A DNA stretch of 64,000 bases from Rhizobacter sp. Root1221 (GTDB lineage: Bacteria > Pseudomonadota > Gammaproteobacteria > Burkholderiales > Burkholderiaceae_C), in assembly GCF_001425785.1 (NCBI RefSeq), contig NZ_LMDI01000015.1, forward strand, positions 41,809-105,808, written 5' to 3'. Positions 11,612-21,607 of the stretch are shown here, piece by piece. A program made the position numbers and the translations under genes. Below the pieces are notes generated by a model. That model did no database searches, was not told the DNA's origin, and worked only from the letters and a program-made list of their open reading frames with translations. Each line of letters begins with the position of its first letter. The first letter of the stretch is position 1.

Positions 11612-12190
11612 TCAGATCAGCCGGTAGTCATCCGGAGCGGGGGACTGCCCGGCCTGGTGCGCCAGCCGGCGCAGCAGTTCCGCGGGGTCGGTGCCCACCT
11701 GGAGCAGCCGGTGCTGGGCGGTGCCCACGAAACCGCTGTCGACCGAGTTGCCGAGAAATGCGAGCAGCGGGTCGTAGTAGCCCGCCACGTTCAGCAGGCC
11801 CACCGGCTTGTCGTGGTAACCGAGCTGCCGCCAGGTCCACACTTCGAACAGTTCCTCGAACGTGCCGATGCCGCCGGGAAGCGCCACGAAGGCGTCCGCC
11901 CGCTCGGCCATCATCGTCTTGCGCTGGTGCATGGTTTCGACGACATGCAGCTCGGTGAGCCGGGGATGCCCCAGCTCGCGCACCATCAGCGTCTGGGGAA
12001 TCACCCCCACCACCGGCGCACCCGCGGCCAGCGCGGCGTCGGCCACGATGCCCATCAGGCCCGCGCGCCCGCCGCCGTACACCAGTTGCCAGCCCTGCTG
12101 GCCGATGAGGGAGCCCACGGCGCGTGCCGCTTCCGCGAATGCGGGGTCGGTGCCGGGGCTCGAGCCGCAGTAGACGCACAAGGTGGGCAT
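11612..12190 (-). CDS. LOG family protein (TIGR00730, putative nucleoside 5'-monophosphate phosphoribohydrolase)
   Basis: This 192-residue protein has the Rossmann-like LOG fold with the signature [16 protein letters not shown], and an N-terminal CVYCGSSPG segment. LOG proteins release free base from nucleoside 5'-monophosphates, including cytokinin ribosides in plants and some bacteria. In ordinary bacteria the physiological substrate is often unclear. The gene is last in a six-gene minus-strand run, 13 bases after dgkA. No secretion signal is seen. Confidence 0.88.
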   Translation of the reverse strand: MPTLCVYCGSSPGTDPAFAEAARAVGSLIGQQGWQLVYGGGRAGLMGIVADAALAAGAPVVGVIPQTLMVRELGHPRLTELHVVETMHQRKTMMAERADAFVALPGGIGTFEELFEVWTWRQLGYHDKPVGLLNVAGYYDPLLAFLGNSVDSGFVGTAQHRLLQVGTDPAELLRRLAHQAGQSPAPDDYRLI

Positions 12191-12203
12191 GGGGTCTTCT
12201 CCC

Positions 12204-12584
12204 TCAGGCGAAAAAACGTTGCCAGGCGATGGTGAGCCAGGTGGCGCTGGCCAGCATCACCGACAGGAACACGGCGGCGCTGGCCTGGTCCTTGGCCCGT
12301 TTCGAGAGTTCGTGGCGGTCGAACGAGATGCGGTCGATGGCGGCCTCGATGCCCGAGTTCAGCAGCTCGACGATCATCACGAAACCCACCGAACCCACCA
12401 GCAGCAGGGTTTCGAGCCAGGTGCGGCCGAGCCAGAAGGCCGTGGGCACGAGCACCACGGCGGCCCAGGTTTCCTGGCGGAAGGCGCTTTCACCCCGGTA
12501 GGCGGAGGCGAGCCCCTCGAAGGAGTAGCCGATGGCGCGGACGACACGGTCGAGGCCGATGCGCCCCTTGTATGGATTGGTCAT
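12204..12584 (-). CDS. dgkA: Diacylglycerol kinase (prokaryotic DgkA type)
   Basis: This 126-residue integral membrane protein has three predicted membrane helices. The signature [13 protein letters not shown] is present, and the opening [22 protein letters not shown] is typical. DgkA phosphorylates diacylglycerol formed when phospholipid head groups are transferred to envelope glycans, returning it to phospholipid synthesis. It lies 27 bases after the RDD gene and 13 before the LOG gene in the same run. Confidence 0.92.
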   Translation of the reverse strand: MTNPYKGRIGLDRVVRAIGYSFEGLASAYRGESAFRQETWAAVVLVPTAFWLGRTWLETLLLVGSVGFVMIVELLNSGIEAAIDRISFDRHELSKRAKDQASAAVFLSVMLASATWLTIAWQRFFA

Positions 12585-12611
12585 GGGCGGCGATTGTGCC
12601 TTGGGCCTGCG

Positions 12612-13139
12612 TCAGCGCGTTGACGGGCGGCGCTCGTGCTGGACGTCGATGAGGCGGGTGCCACAGAGTGCGTCGTGGAGGAACTGGCGGTCGGGGCGCA
12701 GCAGCGCGAGCAAGCCGTAGGCCACGACGTTCACTCCGGCTGCATAGAGCGCCTGCTCCCGGCTCCAGCCCACGGCCCAGGCGGCCATCACGCCTGGCGC
12801 GAACCACAGGTAGGCCGCGGCATAGCGGGCGGCGGCGCGCTGCAGCGTGAGGGGCGAGCCGCTGGCCGTCACGAGCCGGATGTGCCAGGTCTGCATGGGC
12901 AGGGTCTGGCCCCGGCGGGTCCAGAACCAGGTGAAGTACGCACCGAAGATCAAGAACGCGGCGATGCGGGCGGCGGTGTCCTGCTGGTGGCCGGTGATCG
13001 CGATGAACAAGGCCCCGACGGCACCGGACACCAGCGCCACGCCGAACAGCACCACCACCTCGTACAGCAGCGAGGCGAAGCGGCGGCGCAGGCTGGGTGT
13101 CGTGGTGGAAGCGGCCCCGGCGGTCAGCGTGGCCGTCAT
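12612..13139 (-). CDS. RDD family membrane protein
   Basis: This 175-residue inner-membrane protein begins with the RDD motif region SLRRRFASLLYEVVVLFGVAL. About four hydrophobic segments follow, and it ends with the family-typical FLHDALCGTRLIDV. The function of most RDD proteins is unknown, though some are linked to transport. The ATG at 13139 overlaps the stop of the upstream DUF3106 gene by four bases (ATGA), which implies translational coupling. Longer in-frame starts would run through that gene and are rejected. Confidence 0.87.
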   Translation of the reverse strand: MTATLTAGAASTTTPSLRRRFASLLYEVVVLFGVALVSGAVGALFIAITGHQQDTAARIAAFLIFGAYFTWFWTRRGQTLPMQTWHIRLVTASGSPLTLQRAAARYAAAYLWFAPGVMAAWAVGWSREQALYAAGVNVVAYGLLALLRPDRQFLHDALCGTRLIDVQHERRPSTR

Positions 13140-13882
13140 GGCCGGGCCACGACCAGGGGCGCCGAGGCGGCGGTGGCCGAGCCGGTGGCAGCCCCTTGGG
13201 CGCCGCGCTTGGGCAGCAGGGTCTTGCTGTCGACGAACGACGCGCCGGTGGCGATCTTGGGCAGGCCGGGCTGCTGGTGCGCTGGCGGGGTGGGGCGCTT
13301 GGTCACGAGGTTCGTGGTGGCCCCGGGCTGGGCCTGGGCGATGGACGGGGCGATGGCGTTCGGCCGGGCCACGGCGTTGTTGGGCACGAGCGTGGACTTG
13401 GTGGGCGGCTCCTCCCGGCGGACACGGCGCTCGGGCGGGGCGGGCGTGGCCCGTTCGGCCAGCTGGCGCTGCTGTTCGGGGGGCAGCGACTTGTAGGCCT
13501 CCCAGCGGGCCTTGCGGTCCTCGGCGGGCACCTGCTGGGCTTCCTTGTAGTTCAGGCGGGCCTGCCCGCGCTCGCGCGGGCTCAGGTTGGCCCATTCGGT
13601 CATGCGGGCCTGGACGCGTTCACGCTCCTCGGGGTGCATGGCCGGCAGGCGGTCGGCGACCTCGATCCACTTGACCTTGCGGTTGGCCTCGATGGTGTGC
13701 CATTCCTGCTGCAGCGGGCGCAGCGCGTTCTGCTGCGCCGTGCTGAGCGACGCCCAGGAACGACCCTCGCCCGCCTGTGCGGCCGCACGCGGCGACGCTG
13801 GCTGCGCATGCGCCGCGAACCCGGCGATGCCGGCCAGGGCACACACCACGCACCACGAAGCGATGGAACGGGAGAAGGGCAC
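13136..13882 (-). CDS. Exported DUF3106 domain protein
   Basis: This 248-residue protein has a signal peptide (SIASWCVVCALAGIAGFAAHA, cleavage near residue 26). The DUF3106 region at about 40-140 is rich in Trp-centred helical repeats (WASLSTAQQNALRPLQQEW, VADRLPAMHPEERERVQ, YKSLPPEQQRQLAER). The repeated L(S/P)P(E/R)(E/Q)R pattern resembles periplasmic CpxP/Spy-like helical proteins, but that comparison is only inference. The C-terminal 100 residues are Ala/Pro/Thr-rich and look disordered. Its stop overlaps the RDD start, and it lies 13 bases after the DUF3619 gene. Confidence 0.8.
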   Translation of the reverse strand: MPFSRSIASWCVVCALAGIAGFAAHAQPASPRAAAQAGEGRSWASLSTAQQNALRPLQQEWHTIEANRKVKWIEVADRLPAMHPEERERVQARMTEWANLSPRERGQARLNYKEAQQVPAEDRKARWEAYKSLPPEQQRQLAERATPAPPERRVRREEPPTKSTLVPNNAVARPNAIAPSIAQAQPGATTNLVTKRPTPPAHQQPGLPKIATGASFVDSKTLLPKRGAQGAATGSATAASAPLVVARP

Positions 13883-13895
13883 GGTTCGGATCCGA

Positions 13896-14345
13896 TCAGT
13901 CCTGGGGCGATTTCAAGAATTCCACGAAGCCGGGGTCGCTGTAGGCGGACGGGGGGAGGTCGTCGGAGAGCAGCGAGGCGTCGATTTCGGCCGCGGCGGA
14001 CACCTGGTTGCTGCCGTGCCAGTCCTGGATCAGCATCAACCCGGCCACCAGCGCCACGAGGGGCAGCAGCGCGCCGAGCTTCAGCCACCAGCCGGAGCCG
14101 CCGTCGGACGGGGCGCCCGGCCAGGTGAGCGTGGCCCCGGCGCGGGAGGCCGCCACTTGCGGGGCTACCTCGGTGCGCACCGCGCGGGCGCGCTGGATGG
14201 CCTGCTCGCGGGCGACGCGGAGGCGCTCGGTGATGTCCTGGGGCAGGGCCTCGGCGCGGGCGGTCAGGTGCGCCGTCGCGCGCAGCGCGAAGCGGGCCTC
14301 CAGGGCCTCGGTGTTGGGTGTGGCGCCCGGCCGTTGCGAATTCAT
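13896..14345 (-). CDS. DUF3619 single-pass membrane protein, possible anti-sigma partner
   Basis: This 149-residue protein has an N-terminal helical cytoplasmic region (about 1-85) and one membrane segment (LKLGALLPLVALVAGLMLI). A short C-terminal tail follows (DASLLSDDLPPSAYSDPGFVEFL). It matches the DUF3619 family by eye. Its ATG overlaps the sigma-factor stop by four bases (ATGA). A small one-pass protein coupled to an ECF sigma factor would suit an anti-sigma role, but I see no zinc-binding anti-sigma motif, so this is inference only. Confidence 0.8.
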   Translation of the reverse strand: MNSQRPGATPNTEALEARFALRATAHLTARAEALPQDITERLRVAREQAIQRARAVRTEVAPQVAASRAGATLTWPGAPSDGGSGWWLKLGALLPLVALVAGLMLIQDWHGSNQVSAAAEIDASLLSDDLPPSAYSDPGFVEFLKSPQD

Positions 14346-14908
14346 AGCGTGATCCCCTTGGTCTTCAAGCTCGCTGCCAGTGAATGCACGGCCCGGGAGC
14401 AGTGTGTCTTGACACTTCCCTCCGAGCAGCCCATCACCGCCGCCGTTTCGGCGACATCGAGTTCCTCCCAGTAACGGAGCAAAAAGGCTTCCCGTTGACG
14501 CGTTGGCAAACGAGACACCTCTCCGTCGATCAAAAGCAGGATCTGAGCCCGTGAAAACGAGTCTGCCGCGCTTTCCGTGGCAGAACTCTCGTCCTGTCCC
14601 GCGAGGGTTTCCAGGAGGTCGTGGTCGCCGTCGTCGCTGGACGATTCGAATTCGGAAAAGTTCCGGAACAGCGCGCCGCGCACCTTCTGGCGGCGGAACC
14701 AGTCCATCGTGGCGTTCGTCAGGATGCGCTGGAACACGAGCGGCAGTTCGGCCGCGGGACGGTCCGCGTATTTCTCCGCGAGCCGGATCATCGAGTCCTG
14801 GACGATGTCGAGGGCGGCATCGTCGTCCCGGACGGCGTACACCGCGCGCTTGAAGGCGCGCCGCTCCACGCTTTTCAGGAAGTCGGACAGTTCTTTGTCG
14901 GATGCCAA
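14342..14908 (-). CDS. ECF-type RNA polymerase sigma factor
   Basis: This 188-residue protein has the two-domain layout of ECF sigma factors. Region 2 (about 20-90) includes AALDIVQDSMIRL and a promoter-melting segment MDWFRRQKVR. An acidic Ser-rich linker follows (about 92-115). Region 4 (about 125-180) contains LPTRQREAFLLRYWEELDVAE and the helix-turn-helix AAVMGCSEGSVKTHCSRA. It is the first gene of a six-gene minus-strand run and is translationally coupled to DUF3619. The signal it responds to is unknown, and no autoregulatory ECF promoter was recognised upstream. Confidence 0.92.
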   Translation of the reverse strand: MASDKELSDFLKSVERRAFKRAVYAVRDDDAALDIVQDSMIRLAEKYADRPAAELPLVFQRILTNATMDWFRRQKVRGALFRNFSEFESSSDDGDHDLLETLAGQDESSATESAADSFSRAQILLLIDGEVSRLPTRQREAFLLRYWEELDVAETAAVMGCSEGSVKTHCSRAVHSLAASLKTKGITL

Positions 14909-15164
14909 GGAATTGCGCCCGGGGAAATCAGGCTTGGTCGAAAATGGGGCGGATTATCGCACCCTGGGTCGCCAATGCCCGACCGTGGCGCTTCGGATCC
15001 CCAAACCGATGCCATAATCCCATCCTTGCACAACAGCTAGATCTCGAATGAGCGACCCGACCCGGGCGCTCGGTTTTGGATTCCGCAGGCACCACACCCG
15101 CTCCACAAGAGCGAGGAGAGGTGCACCGATGGTTTTTCGTCAGAGAAAATCACAAAGGTTCGAA

Positions 15165-16955
15165 ATGGACATGTCTGCCACAGAAAACAAGCGCGCGCCC
15201 CAAGCGCAGGCACCGGCCTCCACCGCCAACGCCACCCCCCCCACCGACCCGAACGGGTCCGAGATCCTCGTCAAGTGCCTCCAGGCCGAAGGTGTCAAGT
15301 ACCTCTGGGGCTACCCCGGCGGTGCGGTCCTGTACATCTACGACGCCCTCTACAAGCAAGACACCATCCACCACGTGCTCGTGCGCCACGAGCAGGCGGC
15401 CGTCCACGCGGCCGACGGCTACGCCCGCGCCACGGGTGACGTCGGTGTGGCCCTGGTCACGTCCGGCCCCGGTGTCACCAATGCCATCACCGGCATCGCC
15501 ACCGCGTACATGGACTCCATCCCGATGGTGATCATCACCGGGCAGGTTCCCACGCCGGCGATCGGCCTCGACGCCTTCCAGGAGTGCGACACCGTCGGCA
15601 TCACGCGCCCGATCGTCAAGCACAACTTCCTCGTGAAGGACGTGCGTGACCTGGCCACCACGCTGAAAAAAGCCTTCCACATCGCCCGCACCGGCCGCCC
15701 CGGCCCTGTCGTGGTCGACATCCCGAAGGACGTCTCCCTCCACACCACGCCGTTCCATTACCCGGCCACGGTGGAAATGCGCTCGTACAACCCGGTGCGC
15801 AAGGGCCACGGCGGCCAGATCCGCAAGGCCGTCCAGCTGCTGCTCGCCGCGAAGCGCCCCTACATCTACACCGGCGGCGGTGTGGTGCTCGGCAACGCCT
15901 CGGCCGAACTGCGCGAGCTGGTGAACCTGCTGGGCTACCCCGTCACCAACACGCTGATGGGCCTCGGCGCCTTCCCGTCGTCCGACCCCAAGTTCCTCGG
16001 CATGCTGGGCATGCACGGCACGTACGAAGCCAACATGACGATGCAGAACTGCGACGTCCTGCTGGCCGTGGGCGCCCGGTTCGACGACCGCGTCATCGGC
16101 AATCCGAAGCACTTCGCCTCGGTCGAACGCAAGATCGTCCACATCGACATCGACCCGTCGTCCATCTCGAAGCGCGTCAAGGTCGACATCCCGATCGTCG
16201 GCGACGTGAAGGACGTGCTGCAGGAGCTGATCGCCCAGGTCAAGGAAGCCCAGGCCAAGCCCGATGCCAACGCGCTCAACGCCTGGTGGAACCAGATCAC
16301 CGAATGGCGCAAGCGCGAGTGCCTGGTCTTCAAGAACAGCACCGAGGTCATCAAGCCGCAGAGCGTCATCGAAACGCTGTGGCGCCTCACGAAGGACGGC
16401 GACACCTACATCACGTCCGACGTGGGGCAGCACCAGATGTGGGCCGCCCAGTACTATCGCTTCGACGAGCCGCGCCGCTGGATCAACTCCGGTGGCCTGG
16501 GCACGATGGGCGTGGGCCTGCCGTACGCGATGGGCATCAAGATGGCCAAGCCCGATGCGGACGTGTTCTGCATCACCGGCGAAGGCTCCATCCAGATGTG
16601 CATCCAGGAGCTGTCCACCTGCTTCCAGTACAAGACGCCGGTCAAGATCATCTCGCTGAACAACCGCTACCTGGGCATGGTGCGGCAGTGGCAGGAGCTC
16701 GACTACGGCAAGCGCTACTCGCACAGCTACATGGAAGCGCTCCCCGACTTCGTCAAGCTCGCCGAGGCCTATGGCCACGTGGGCCTGAAGATCGAGAAGC
16801 CTTCCGACGTGGAGCCGGCACTCAAGGAGGCCATCCGCCTGAAGGACCGTACCGTGTTCCTCGACGTCCGCACCGACCCGACCGAAAACGTCTGGCCCAT
16901 GGTGCAGGCGGGCAAGGGCATCTCCGAAATGCTGCTGGGGTCCGAAGACCTGTGA
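15165..16955 (+). CDS. ilvI: Acetolactate synthase large (catalytic) subunit
   Basis: This enzyme condenses pyruvate with pyruvate or 2-oxobutyrate in the first common step of valine, leucine and isoleucine synthesis, using thiamine diphosphate and FAD. It is 596 residues from the ATG at 15165, which has an AAAGG 7 bases upstream. Frames reaching back to 15048 add a non-family extension. The catalytic Glu lies in [19 protein letters not shown] and the FAD region is [16 protein letters not shown]. The cofactor motif reads [14 protein letters not shown] with the distant Asn in SLNNRYLGM, so Asp of the usual GDG is replaced by Glu. ilvH follows 168 bases later. Confidence 0.95.
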   Translation: MDMSATENKRAPQAQAPASTANATPPTDPNGSEILVKCLQAEGVKYLWGYPGGAVLYIYDALYKQDTIHHVLVRHEQAAVHAADGYARATGDVGVALVTSGPGVTNAITGIATAYMDSIPMVIITGQVPTPAIGLDAFQECDTVGITRPIVKHNFLVKDVRDLATTLKKAFHIARTGRPGPVVVDIPKDVSLHTTPFHYPATVEMRSYNPVRKGHGGQIRKAVQLLLAAKRPYIYTGGGVVLGNASAELRELVNLLGYPVTNTLMGLGAFPSSDPKFLGMLGMHGTYEANMTMQNCDVLLAVGARFDDRVIGNPKHFASVERKIVHIDIDPSSISKRVKVDIPIVGDVKDVLQELIAQVKEAQAKPDANALNAWWNQITEWRKRECLVFKNSTEVIKPQSVIETLWRLTKDGDTYITSDVGQHQMWAAQYYRFDEPRRWINSGGLGTMGVGLPYAMGIKMAKPDADVFCITGEGSIQMCIQELSTCFQYKTPVKIISLNNRYLGMVRQWQELDYGKRYSHSYMEALPDFVKLAEAYGHVGLKIEKPSDVEPALKEAIRLKDRTVFLDVRTDPTENVWPMVQAGKGISEMLLGSEDL

Positions 16956-17123
16956 ACCGTTGAACGCGCGCCAGGGGCGGGGTGGCACAACCCCCCGTCC
17001 GAACGCACGCGGAATGCGCCGAACCTCTTCCCATCCCTTTCCACACGACATCCTCTGGAGCGCCGTGCCCCAAGGGCCCCTGGCCACCGCCAGCGGTCCG
17101 AAGTGCCCGGTGACAAGACACCC

Positions 17124-17615
17124 ATGAAACACATCATTGCCCTGCTGCTCGAGAACGAGCCCGGCGCGCTGTCGCGCGTCGTGGCACTCTTTTCCGCCCG
17201 CGGCTACAACATCGAGAGCCTGACCGTCGCGCCCACCGAGGACGCGTCGCTCTCGCGCATGACCATCGTGACCACCGGGTCCGACGACGTCATCGAACAG
17301 ATCACCAAGCACCTGAACCGCCTCATCGAGGTGGTCAAGGTGGTGGACCTCACCGAAGGCAGCTTCACCGAGCGCGAACTGATGCTCATCAAGGTGCGTG
17401 CGGTGGGGAAAGAGCGCGAGGAGATGAAGCGCATGGCCGACATCTTCCGCGGCCGCATCATCGATGTGACCGAGAAGAGCTACACCATTGAACTCACCGG
17501 CGATTCCAGCAAGCTCGATGCCTTCCTCGAGGCCATCGACCGCACCGCCATTCTTGAAACCGTGCGTACCGGCGCCAGCGGGATCGGTCGCGGCGAGCGC
17601 ATCCTGCGCGTTTGA
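17124..17615 (+). CDS. ilvH: Acetolactate synthase small (regulatory) subunit
   Basis: This 163-residue protein activates the catalytic subunit and carries valine feedback control. An N-terminal ACT domain (about 1-75: HIIALLLENEPGALSRVVALFSARGYNIESL) is followed by the C-terminal small-subunit domain (VTEKSYTIELTGDSSKLDAFLEAI). The ATG at 17124 gives the standard start MKHIIALL. The 168 bases before it hold GC-rich imperfect palindromes but no T-tract terminator, so co-transcription with ilvI is likely. ilvC begins 48 bases downstream. Confidence 0.95.
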   Translation: MKHIIALLLENEPGALSRVVALFSARGYNIESLTVAPTEDASLSRMTIVTTGSDDVIEQITKHLNRLIEVVKVVDLTEGSFTERELMLIKVRAVGKEREEMKRMADIFRGRIIDVTEKSYTIELTGDSSKLDAFLEAIDRTAILETVRTGASGIGRGERILRV

Positions 17616-17642
17616 TCCAACCCCCGACCCGCTATTTACTGA

Positions 17643-18680
<1,038 letters not shown>

Positions 18681-18718
18681 TCGGCACGCCCGCCGCGTTC
18701 GCGCGGCTGGCGGGCACG

Positions 18719-18749
18719 GGCCGCAAGGGAAACCTTGCGGCCTTTTTTT
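18719..18749 (+). terminator. Rho-independent terminator of ilvIHC
   Basis: A 10-bp perfect stem (GGCCGCAAGG paired with CCTTGCGGCC) capped by a GAAA tetraloop is followed by seven T residues at 18743-18749. Confidence 0.93.
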
Positions 18750-18774
18750 GCGACCCTGCGTTATCCTTCCCGCG

Positions 18775-19641
18775 ATGAATTTTTCCACCCGAGACACCCC
18801 GATGCACGATGGCGACAACCCGACACTGGAAGTCGACGATGCGCCCGCGCGCCCTCGTCGCAAGGGCATCTACATCCTGCCGAACCTGTTCACGGTGGCG
18901 GCGCTGTTTGGTGGGTTCTATGCCATCGTGATGGCCATGAACGGGCGCTTCGAGCAGGCGGCCATCGGCGTCTTCTGCGCGATGGTGCTCGACAGCCTGG
19001 ACGGCCGCGTGGCCCGCATGACCAACACGCAGAGCACGTTCGGCGAGCAGATGGACAGCCTCTCGGACATGGTCTCCTTCGGCGCAGCCCCCGCGCTCAT
19101 CGTCTACGAATGGGCGCTTACCGACCTGGGCAAGCCCGGGTGGATCGCCGCGTTCGTGTACTGCGCGTGCGCCGCGCTGCGCCTCGCACGGTTCAACACG
19201 AACCTCGCCGTGGTCGACAAGCGCTTCTTCCAGGGCCTGCCCAGCCCGGCCGCTGCCGCACTGGTCATGGGTTTCATCTGGGTCATGGATACCTTCGGCT
19301 ACGTGGGCGGCCGTGAGGCGCGCGCGGGCTTCCCGGTGTGGCTCGCGTGGACCTCCTTCGGCTTCACGCTGTATGCCGGCCTCACCATGGTGACCAACGT
19401 GCCGTTCTACAGCTTCAAGGACGTGAGCTTCAAGCGCTCGGTGCCGTTCATCGTGATCGTGGCCATCGCGCTGTCGATTGCCCTGATCACGCTGCACCCG
19501 CCGCTCGTGCTGTTTGCACTGTTCTGCGTGTACGGCACATCGGGCTACGGCGTGTACGTCTGGAAGCGGGCGAAAGGCCGGCCGGTGAGCATGATCGCCA
19601 CGTCCACCGACGAACCCGACGAAGAAGGGCTCCACCGCTGA
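18775..19641 (+). CDS. pssA: CDP-diacylglycerol-serine O-phosphatidyltransferase
   Basis: This 288-residue membrane enzyme makes phosphatidylserine, precursor of phosphatidylethanolamine. The CDP-alcohol phosphatidyltransferase signature DG-x2-AR-x8-G-x3-D-x3-D is complete (DGRVAR at its start, GEQMDSLSD at its end), preceded by the hydrophobic LPNLFTVAALFGGFYAIVMA. About six to seven membrane segments are seen. The start at 18775 is chosen for length; 18802 (MHDGDNP) is an alternative. A pssA gene between ilvC and leuA is a gene order known from betaproteobacteria. Confidence 0.92.
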   Translation: MNFSTRDTPMHDGDNPTLEVDDAPARPRRKGIYILPNLFTVAALFGGFYAIVMAMNGRFEQAAIGVFCAMVLDSLDGRVARMTNTQSTFGEQMDSLSDMVSFGAAPALIVYEWALTDLGKPGWIAAFVYCACAALRLARFNTNLAVVDKRFFQGLPSPAAAALVMGFIWVMDTFGYVGGREARAGFPVWLAWTSFGFTLYAGLTMVTNVPFYSFKDVSFKRSVPFIVIVAIALSIALITLHPPLVLFALFCVYGTSGYGVYVWKRAKGRPVSMIATSTDEPDEEGLHR

Positions 19642-19650
19642 CGGCCCGGT

Positions 19651-19666
19651 GTGTGAACTCGCACAC
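19651..19666. promoter_or_regulatory. Short dyad upstream of the leuA leader promoter
   Basis: GTGTG and CACAC form a 5-bp inverted repeat with a six-base spacer, ending about 20 bases before the leader -10 box, so it overlaps the expected -35 position. It could be an operator, but five-base arms can occur by chance and no regulator is assigned. Confidence 0.25.
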
Positions 19667-19683
19667 CACAAACCCGCGCGGGA

Positions 19684-19692
19684 TGCTATATT
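19684..19692 (+). promoter_or_regulatory. Extended -10 promoter of the leuA leader
   Basis: TGC-TATATT is an extended -10 element: TG at 19684-19685 and the hexamer TATATT at 19687-19692. No good -35 box is seen, which suits an extended -10 promoter. The expected start of transcription, 7-8 bases downstream, falls at or next to the A of the leader ATG at 19700. Confidence 0.6.
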
Positions 19693-19699
19693 CGAATCC

Positions 19700-19756
19700 A
19701 TGACGTCGTTCAACGCACTTTCCCTGCTAGGTCTAGGAGTTCCTCGGGCTCGCTGA
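19700..19756 (+). CDS. leuL: leuA leader peptide (18 residues, leucine-rich)
   Basis: The small reading frame encodes [18 protein letters not shown] and a TGA stop. Four of its 18 residues are leucine, at codons CTT, CTG, CTA and CTA. CTA is rare in this GC-rich DNA, and the two CTA codons at 19727 and 19733 are the obvious sensing codons. A promoter lies immediately upstream, and a terminator-like hairpin sits 27 bases after the stop and before leuA. No ribosome binding site precedes the ATG, so the leader is probably translated from a leaderless transcript. The role in ribosome-mediated attenuation is inferred from this arrangement. Confidence 0.75.
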   Translation: MTSFNALSLLGLGVPRAR

Positions 19757-19782
19757 CCAGTCACGTCTTTTCGATTCGTCTC

Positions 19783-19822
19783 AACGGCCCGTATGCAACC
19801 AGCATTGGGCCGTTTTGCTTTT
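19783..19822 (+). terminator. leuA attenuator (intrinsic terminator)
   Basis: AACGGCCC at 19783-19790 pairs with GGGCCGTT at 19807-19814, followed by the T-rich TTTTGCTTTT ending at 19822. An alternative pairing is visible: CGGGC at 19745-19749, inside the leader codons for Pro-Arg-Ala, can pair with GCCCG at 19787-19791. That would break the terminator stem. This is the usual logic of attenuation, with readthrough when the ribosome stalls on the leucine codons. Confidence 0.75.
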
Positions 19823-19869
19823 CCCCGAAGCTTTCCGCTGGTTGCGCTCATGACTCACAGGAGCATTCC

Positions 19870-21555
19870 ATGTTGAAGCAACCCCAGCAGAAATACCGTC
19901 CCTTCGCCCCCGTCAAGCTCGCCGACCGCCGGTGGCCCGACGCCGTGCTGACCGCCGCGCCCCAGTGGCTCAGCACCGACTTGCGCGATGGCAACCAGGC
20001 GCTCATCGAGCCCATGGACATCGCCCGCAAGCTGCGCATGTTCGACATGCTCGTGAAGGTGGGTTTCAAGGAAATCGAGGTCGGGTTTCCGTCCGCATCG
20101 CAGACCGAGTTCGATTTCCTCCGGATGCTGATCGAGGGCAACCGCATCCCCGATGACGTGACCATCCAGGTGCTCACACAGGCCCGCGAGCCGCTGATCC
20201 GCCGCACCTTCGAGGCGTTGCAGGGCGCGCCGCGCGCCATCGTGCACCTCTACAACGCCACCGCGCCGGTGATGCGCAACGTGGTGCTGGGCCTCGACGA
20301 GGACGGCGTGGTGGACCTCGCCGTGACCCACGCGAAGCTCTTCAAGGATCTGGCCGATGCCCAACCCGGCACCGACTGGCGTTTCGAGTATTCGCCTGAA
20401 ACGTTCTCGGACACCGAGTTGCCCTTTGCGCTGCGGGTGGTCGACGCGGTGACCGCCGTCTGGGCACCCACGCCCGAGCGCAAGTGCATCGTCAACCTCC
20501 CCACCACCATCGAGCGCTGCACGCCCAACGTGTTCGCCGACATGATCGAGTGGATGCACCGGCACATGGCCCGCCGCGACAGCATCGTGCTGTCCGTGCA
20601 CCCGCACAACGACCGCGGTACCGGCACGGCCACCGGTGAACTTGCGTTGCTCGCCGGTGCCGACCGTCTCGAGGGCTGCCTCTTCGGCAACGGTGAGCGC
20701 ACCGGCAACCTCGACCTCGTCAACGTGGCGCTGAACCTCTACACGCAGGGCATCGCGCCGAACCTCGATTTCTCGGACATCGACGAGGTGCGCCGCTGCG
20801 TCGAGCACTGCAACCAGCTGCCCGTGCACCCGCGCCACCCGTACGTGGGCGACCTCGTCTACACCTCGTTCTCCGGCTCGCACCAGGACGCGATCAAGAA
20901 GGCGTTCGCGCTGGCCCGGCCCGACGACATGTGGGACATCCCGTACCTCCCGATCGACCCCAAGGACCTCGGCCGCAGCTACGACGCGGTGATCCGCGTG
21001 AACAGCCAGTCGGGCAAGGGGGGCATCGCCTACCTGCTCGAGGCCGAGTACGGCATCGAGTTGCCGCGCCGCCTGCAGATCGAGTTCAGCCAGGTGGTGC
21101 AGGGCGTGATGGACGACACCGGCAAGGAACAGAGCGCTGCCGACATCTGGGGCATCTTCGAGCGTGAGTTCGCCCTTGGCGACGTGGCCGTGGCCCAACC
21201 GGTGATCGTCACGCGCGAGCAGGGCGTGGTGGAACTCGCAGCGGAAGTCACTGCCGGTGGCCGCCACATGGCCGTGAAGGGCGCAGGCAGCGGCCCCATC
21301 GATGCCTTCGTGGCCGCACTCCATGCCCATGGCCATGCGGTGCGCGTGCTGGACTACCACGAGCACGCCATCGGCAGCGGGGCCGACGCCCGTGCGGTGG
21401 CCTACCTCGAGCTGCGCATCGACGACACCACCAGCCTCTTCGGCGTGGGCATCGACGCGGACATCGTGTCGGCGTCACTGAAGGCGATCCTGTCCGGGGT
21501 GGTCCGGGCGAAACGCCAATCCGCACCGCGGACGCCGGCTGCGGCGGTGGCCTAA
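19870..21555 (+). CDS. leuA: 2-isopropylmalate synthase, long form (TIGR00970-like)
   Basis: This 561-residue enzyme condenses acetyl-CoA with 2-oxoisovalerate, the first committed step of leucine synthesis. The N-terminus ([20 protein letters not shown]) and long format match the actinobacterial and proteobacterial type 2 form. Catalytic motifs are [11 protein letters not shown] near residue 37 and [11 protein letters not shown] near 240. A C-terminal LeuA dimer/regulatory domain (about 430-545) should give leucine feedback inhibition. Expression is probably set by the leader peptide and attenuator just upstream. A ribosome binding site (CAGGAG) precedes the ATG. A second leuA follows 52 bases downstream. 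Confidence 0.93.
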   Translation: MLKQPQQKYRPFAPVKLADRRWPDAVLTAAPQWLSTDLRDGNQALIEPMDIARKLRMFDMLVKVGFKEIEVGFPSASQTEFDFLRMLIEGNRIPDDVTIQVLTQAREPLIRRTFEALQGAPRAIVHLYNATAPVMRNVVLGLDEDGVVDLAVTHAKLFKDLADAQPGTDWRFEYSPETFSDTELPFALRVVDAVTAVWAPTPERKCIVNLPTTIERCTPNVFADMIEWMHRHMARRDSIVLSVHPHNDRGTGTATGELALLAGADRLEGCLFGNGERTGNLDLVNVALNLYTQGIAPNLDFSDIDEVRRCVEHCNQLPVHPRHPYVGDLVYTSFSGSHQDAIKKAFALARPDDMWDIPYLPIDPKDLGRSYDAVIRVNSQSGKGGIAYLLEAEYGIELPRRLQIEFSQVVQGVMDDTGKEQSAADIWGIFEREFALGDVAVAQPVIVTREQGVVELAAEVTAGGRHMAVKGAGSGPIDAFVAALHAHGHAVRVLDYHEHAIGSGADARAVAYLELRIDDTTSLFGVGIDADIVSASLKAILSGVVRAKRQSAPRTPAAAVA

Positions 21556-21607
21556 GATCCGGTCCCTGCCGCCGCAACACGCATTCCAGAACAACAGGAG
21601 CATCACC

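Noticed and set aside
15048..15164. Upstream start for acetolactate synthase at 15048, or a leader peptide for ilvI
   Set aside because: The upstream codons are in frame with ilvI without a stop, so they cannot form a separate leader. The added residues do not look like the family, while AAAGG supports the start at 15165.
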